Positions 63,966-64,000 of a stretch of DNA of 64,000 nucleotides are shown one piece after another. The stretch's first letter is position 1. Each line of letters opens with the position of its first letter. The translations under genes were made by a program, and so were the position numbers. This DNA comes from CAZVLE01 sp964627855 (GTDB taxonomy: Bacteria; Bacillota; Dethiobacteria; DTU022), in assembly GCA_964627855.1 (NCBI GenBank), contig CAZVLE010000047.1:35082-99081 (forward strand), written 5' to 3'. The notes under the pieces were generated by a model. The model was not told where the DNA came from. It saw nothing but the letters and a program-made list of their open reading frames with translations, and ran no database searches.

Positions 63966-64000
63966 AAGGACTCCCCCCCCCAGGAACCGCTTCTTACTAA

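Overview
The window reads as a chromosomal piece of an anaerobic, endospore-forming member of the Bacillota, close to the Clostridia, Syntrophomonadia or Dethiobacteria. The grounds are: SpoVS with a SigH-like promoter, the RNase Y, RNase J and PNPase set, a T-box in front of leuA, the miaA-hfq-hflX-lexA order, a tungsten-type aldehyde:ferredoxin oxidoreductase, and parts of a Na+-pumping decarboxylase. TTG and GTG starts are common. No prophage, IS element, CRISPR array or rRNA was seen.

Layout. (1) 1-3.4 kb: end of miaA, hfq, hflX, then lexA on the other strand with its own promoter and operator-like palindrome. (2) 3.5-4.4 kb: fructokinase, apparently starting at CTG. (3) 4.6-19.3 kb: an accessory catabolic block, all on +. 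It holds a truncated corrinoid-protein cap domain, a ThiS/MoaD-like protein, AOR, a zinc dehydrogenase, a complete sugar ABC importer, two tandem DUF4432 (mutarotase-like) proteins, a UroD/MtaA-type methyltransferase, an iron alcohol dehydrogenase, an IclR regulator and a long transaldolase-family protein. The first two transcription units share a near-identical promoter plus downstream box. (4) 19.3-26.9 kb: T-box-controlled leuA, an orphan tyrosine recombinase with a zinc ribbon, a BPL_N lipoprotein, a CapA-like phosphatase, a GT4 glycosyltransferase, tRNA-Gln(CUG), a stand-alone RAM domain and a tiny membrane protein. (5) 26.9-31.6 kb: gltX, OadB, biotin carrier, OadG, a PHP phosphoesterase and spoVS. 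(6) 31.7-64 kb: a long conserved housekeeping run on the minus strand, from rpsB-tsf and pyrH-frr-uppS-cdsA-dxr-rseP-ispG through rimP-nusA-rnpM-infB-rbfA-nrnA-truB-ribF-rpsO-pnp to dut-rnj-uppP-ftsK-rimO-cinA-thpR-recA-recX-rny-ymdB.

Most notable non-coding signals. First, a dispersed repeat of about 150 bp at 2560-2708 and 23419-23571, with a right-end fragment at 34231-34271. The core between TTCCAAG and CTTGGAA is in opposite orientation in the two full copies. Second, a compact multi-hairpin RNA at 34285-34457 upstream of rny. It has its own SigA-type promoter, a closing stem, three internal hairpins and an intrinsic terminator that can pair with the RNA's 5' end. It is a candidate undescribed leader RNA or sRNA.

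The accessory block reads as uptake and breakdown of a sugar or modified sugar. The importer delivers it, DUF4432 and MDR enzymes rearrange or oxidise it, the transaldolase cuts it, and AOR or Fe-ADH dispose of the aldehyde. The substrate cannot be read from sequence alone. The last bases of the window (5' end of rpsB) look corrupted around a run of G/C.
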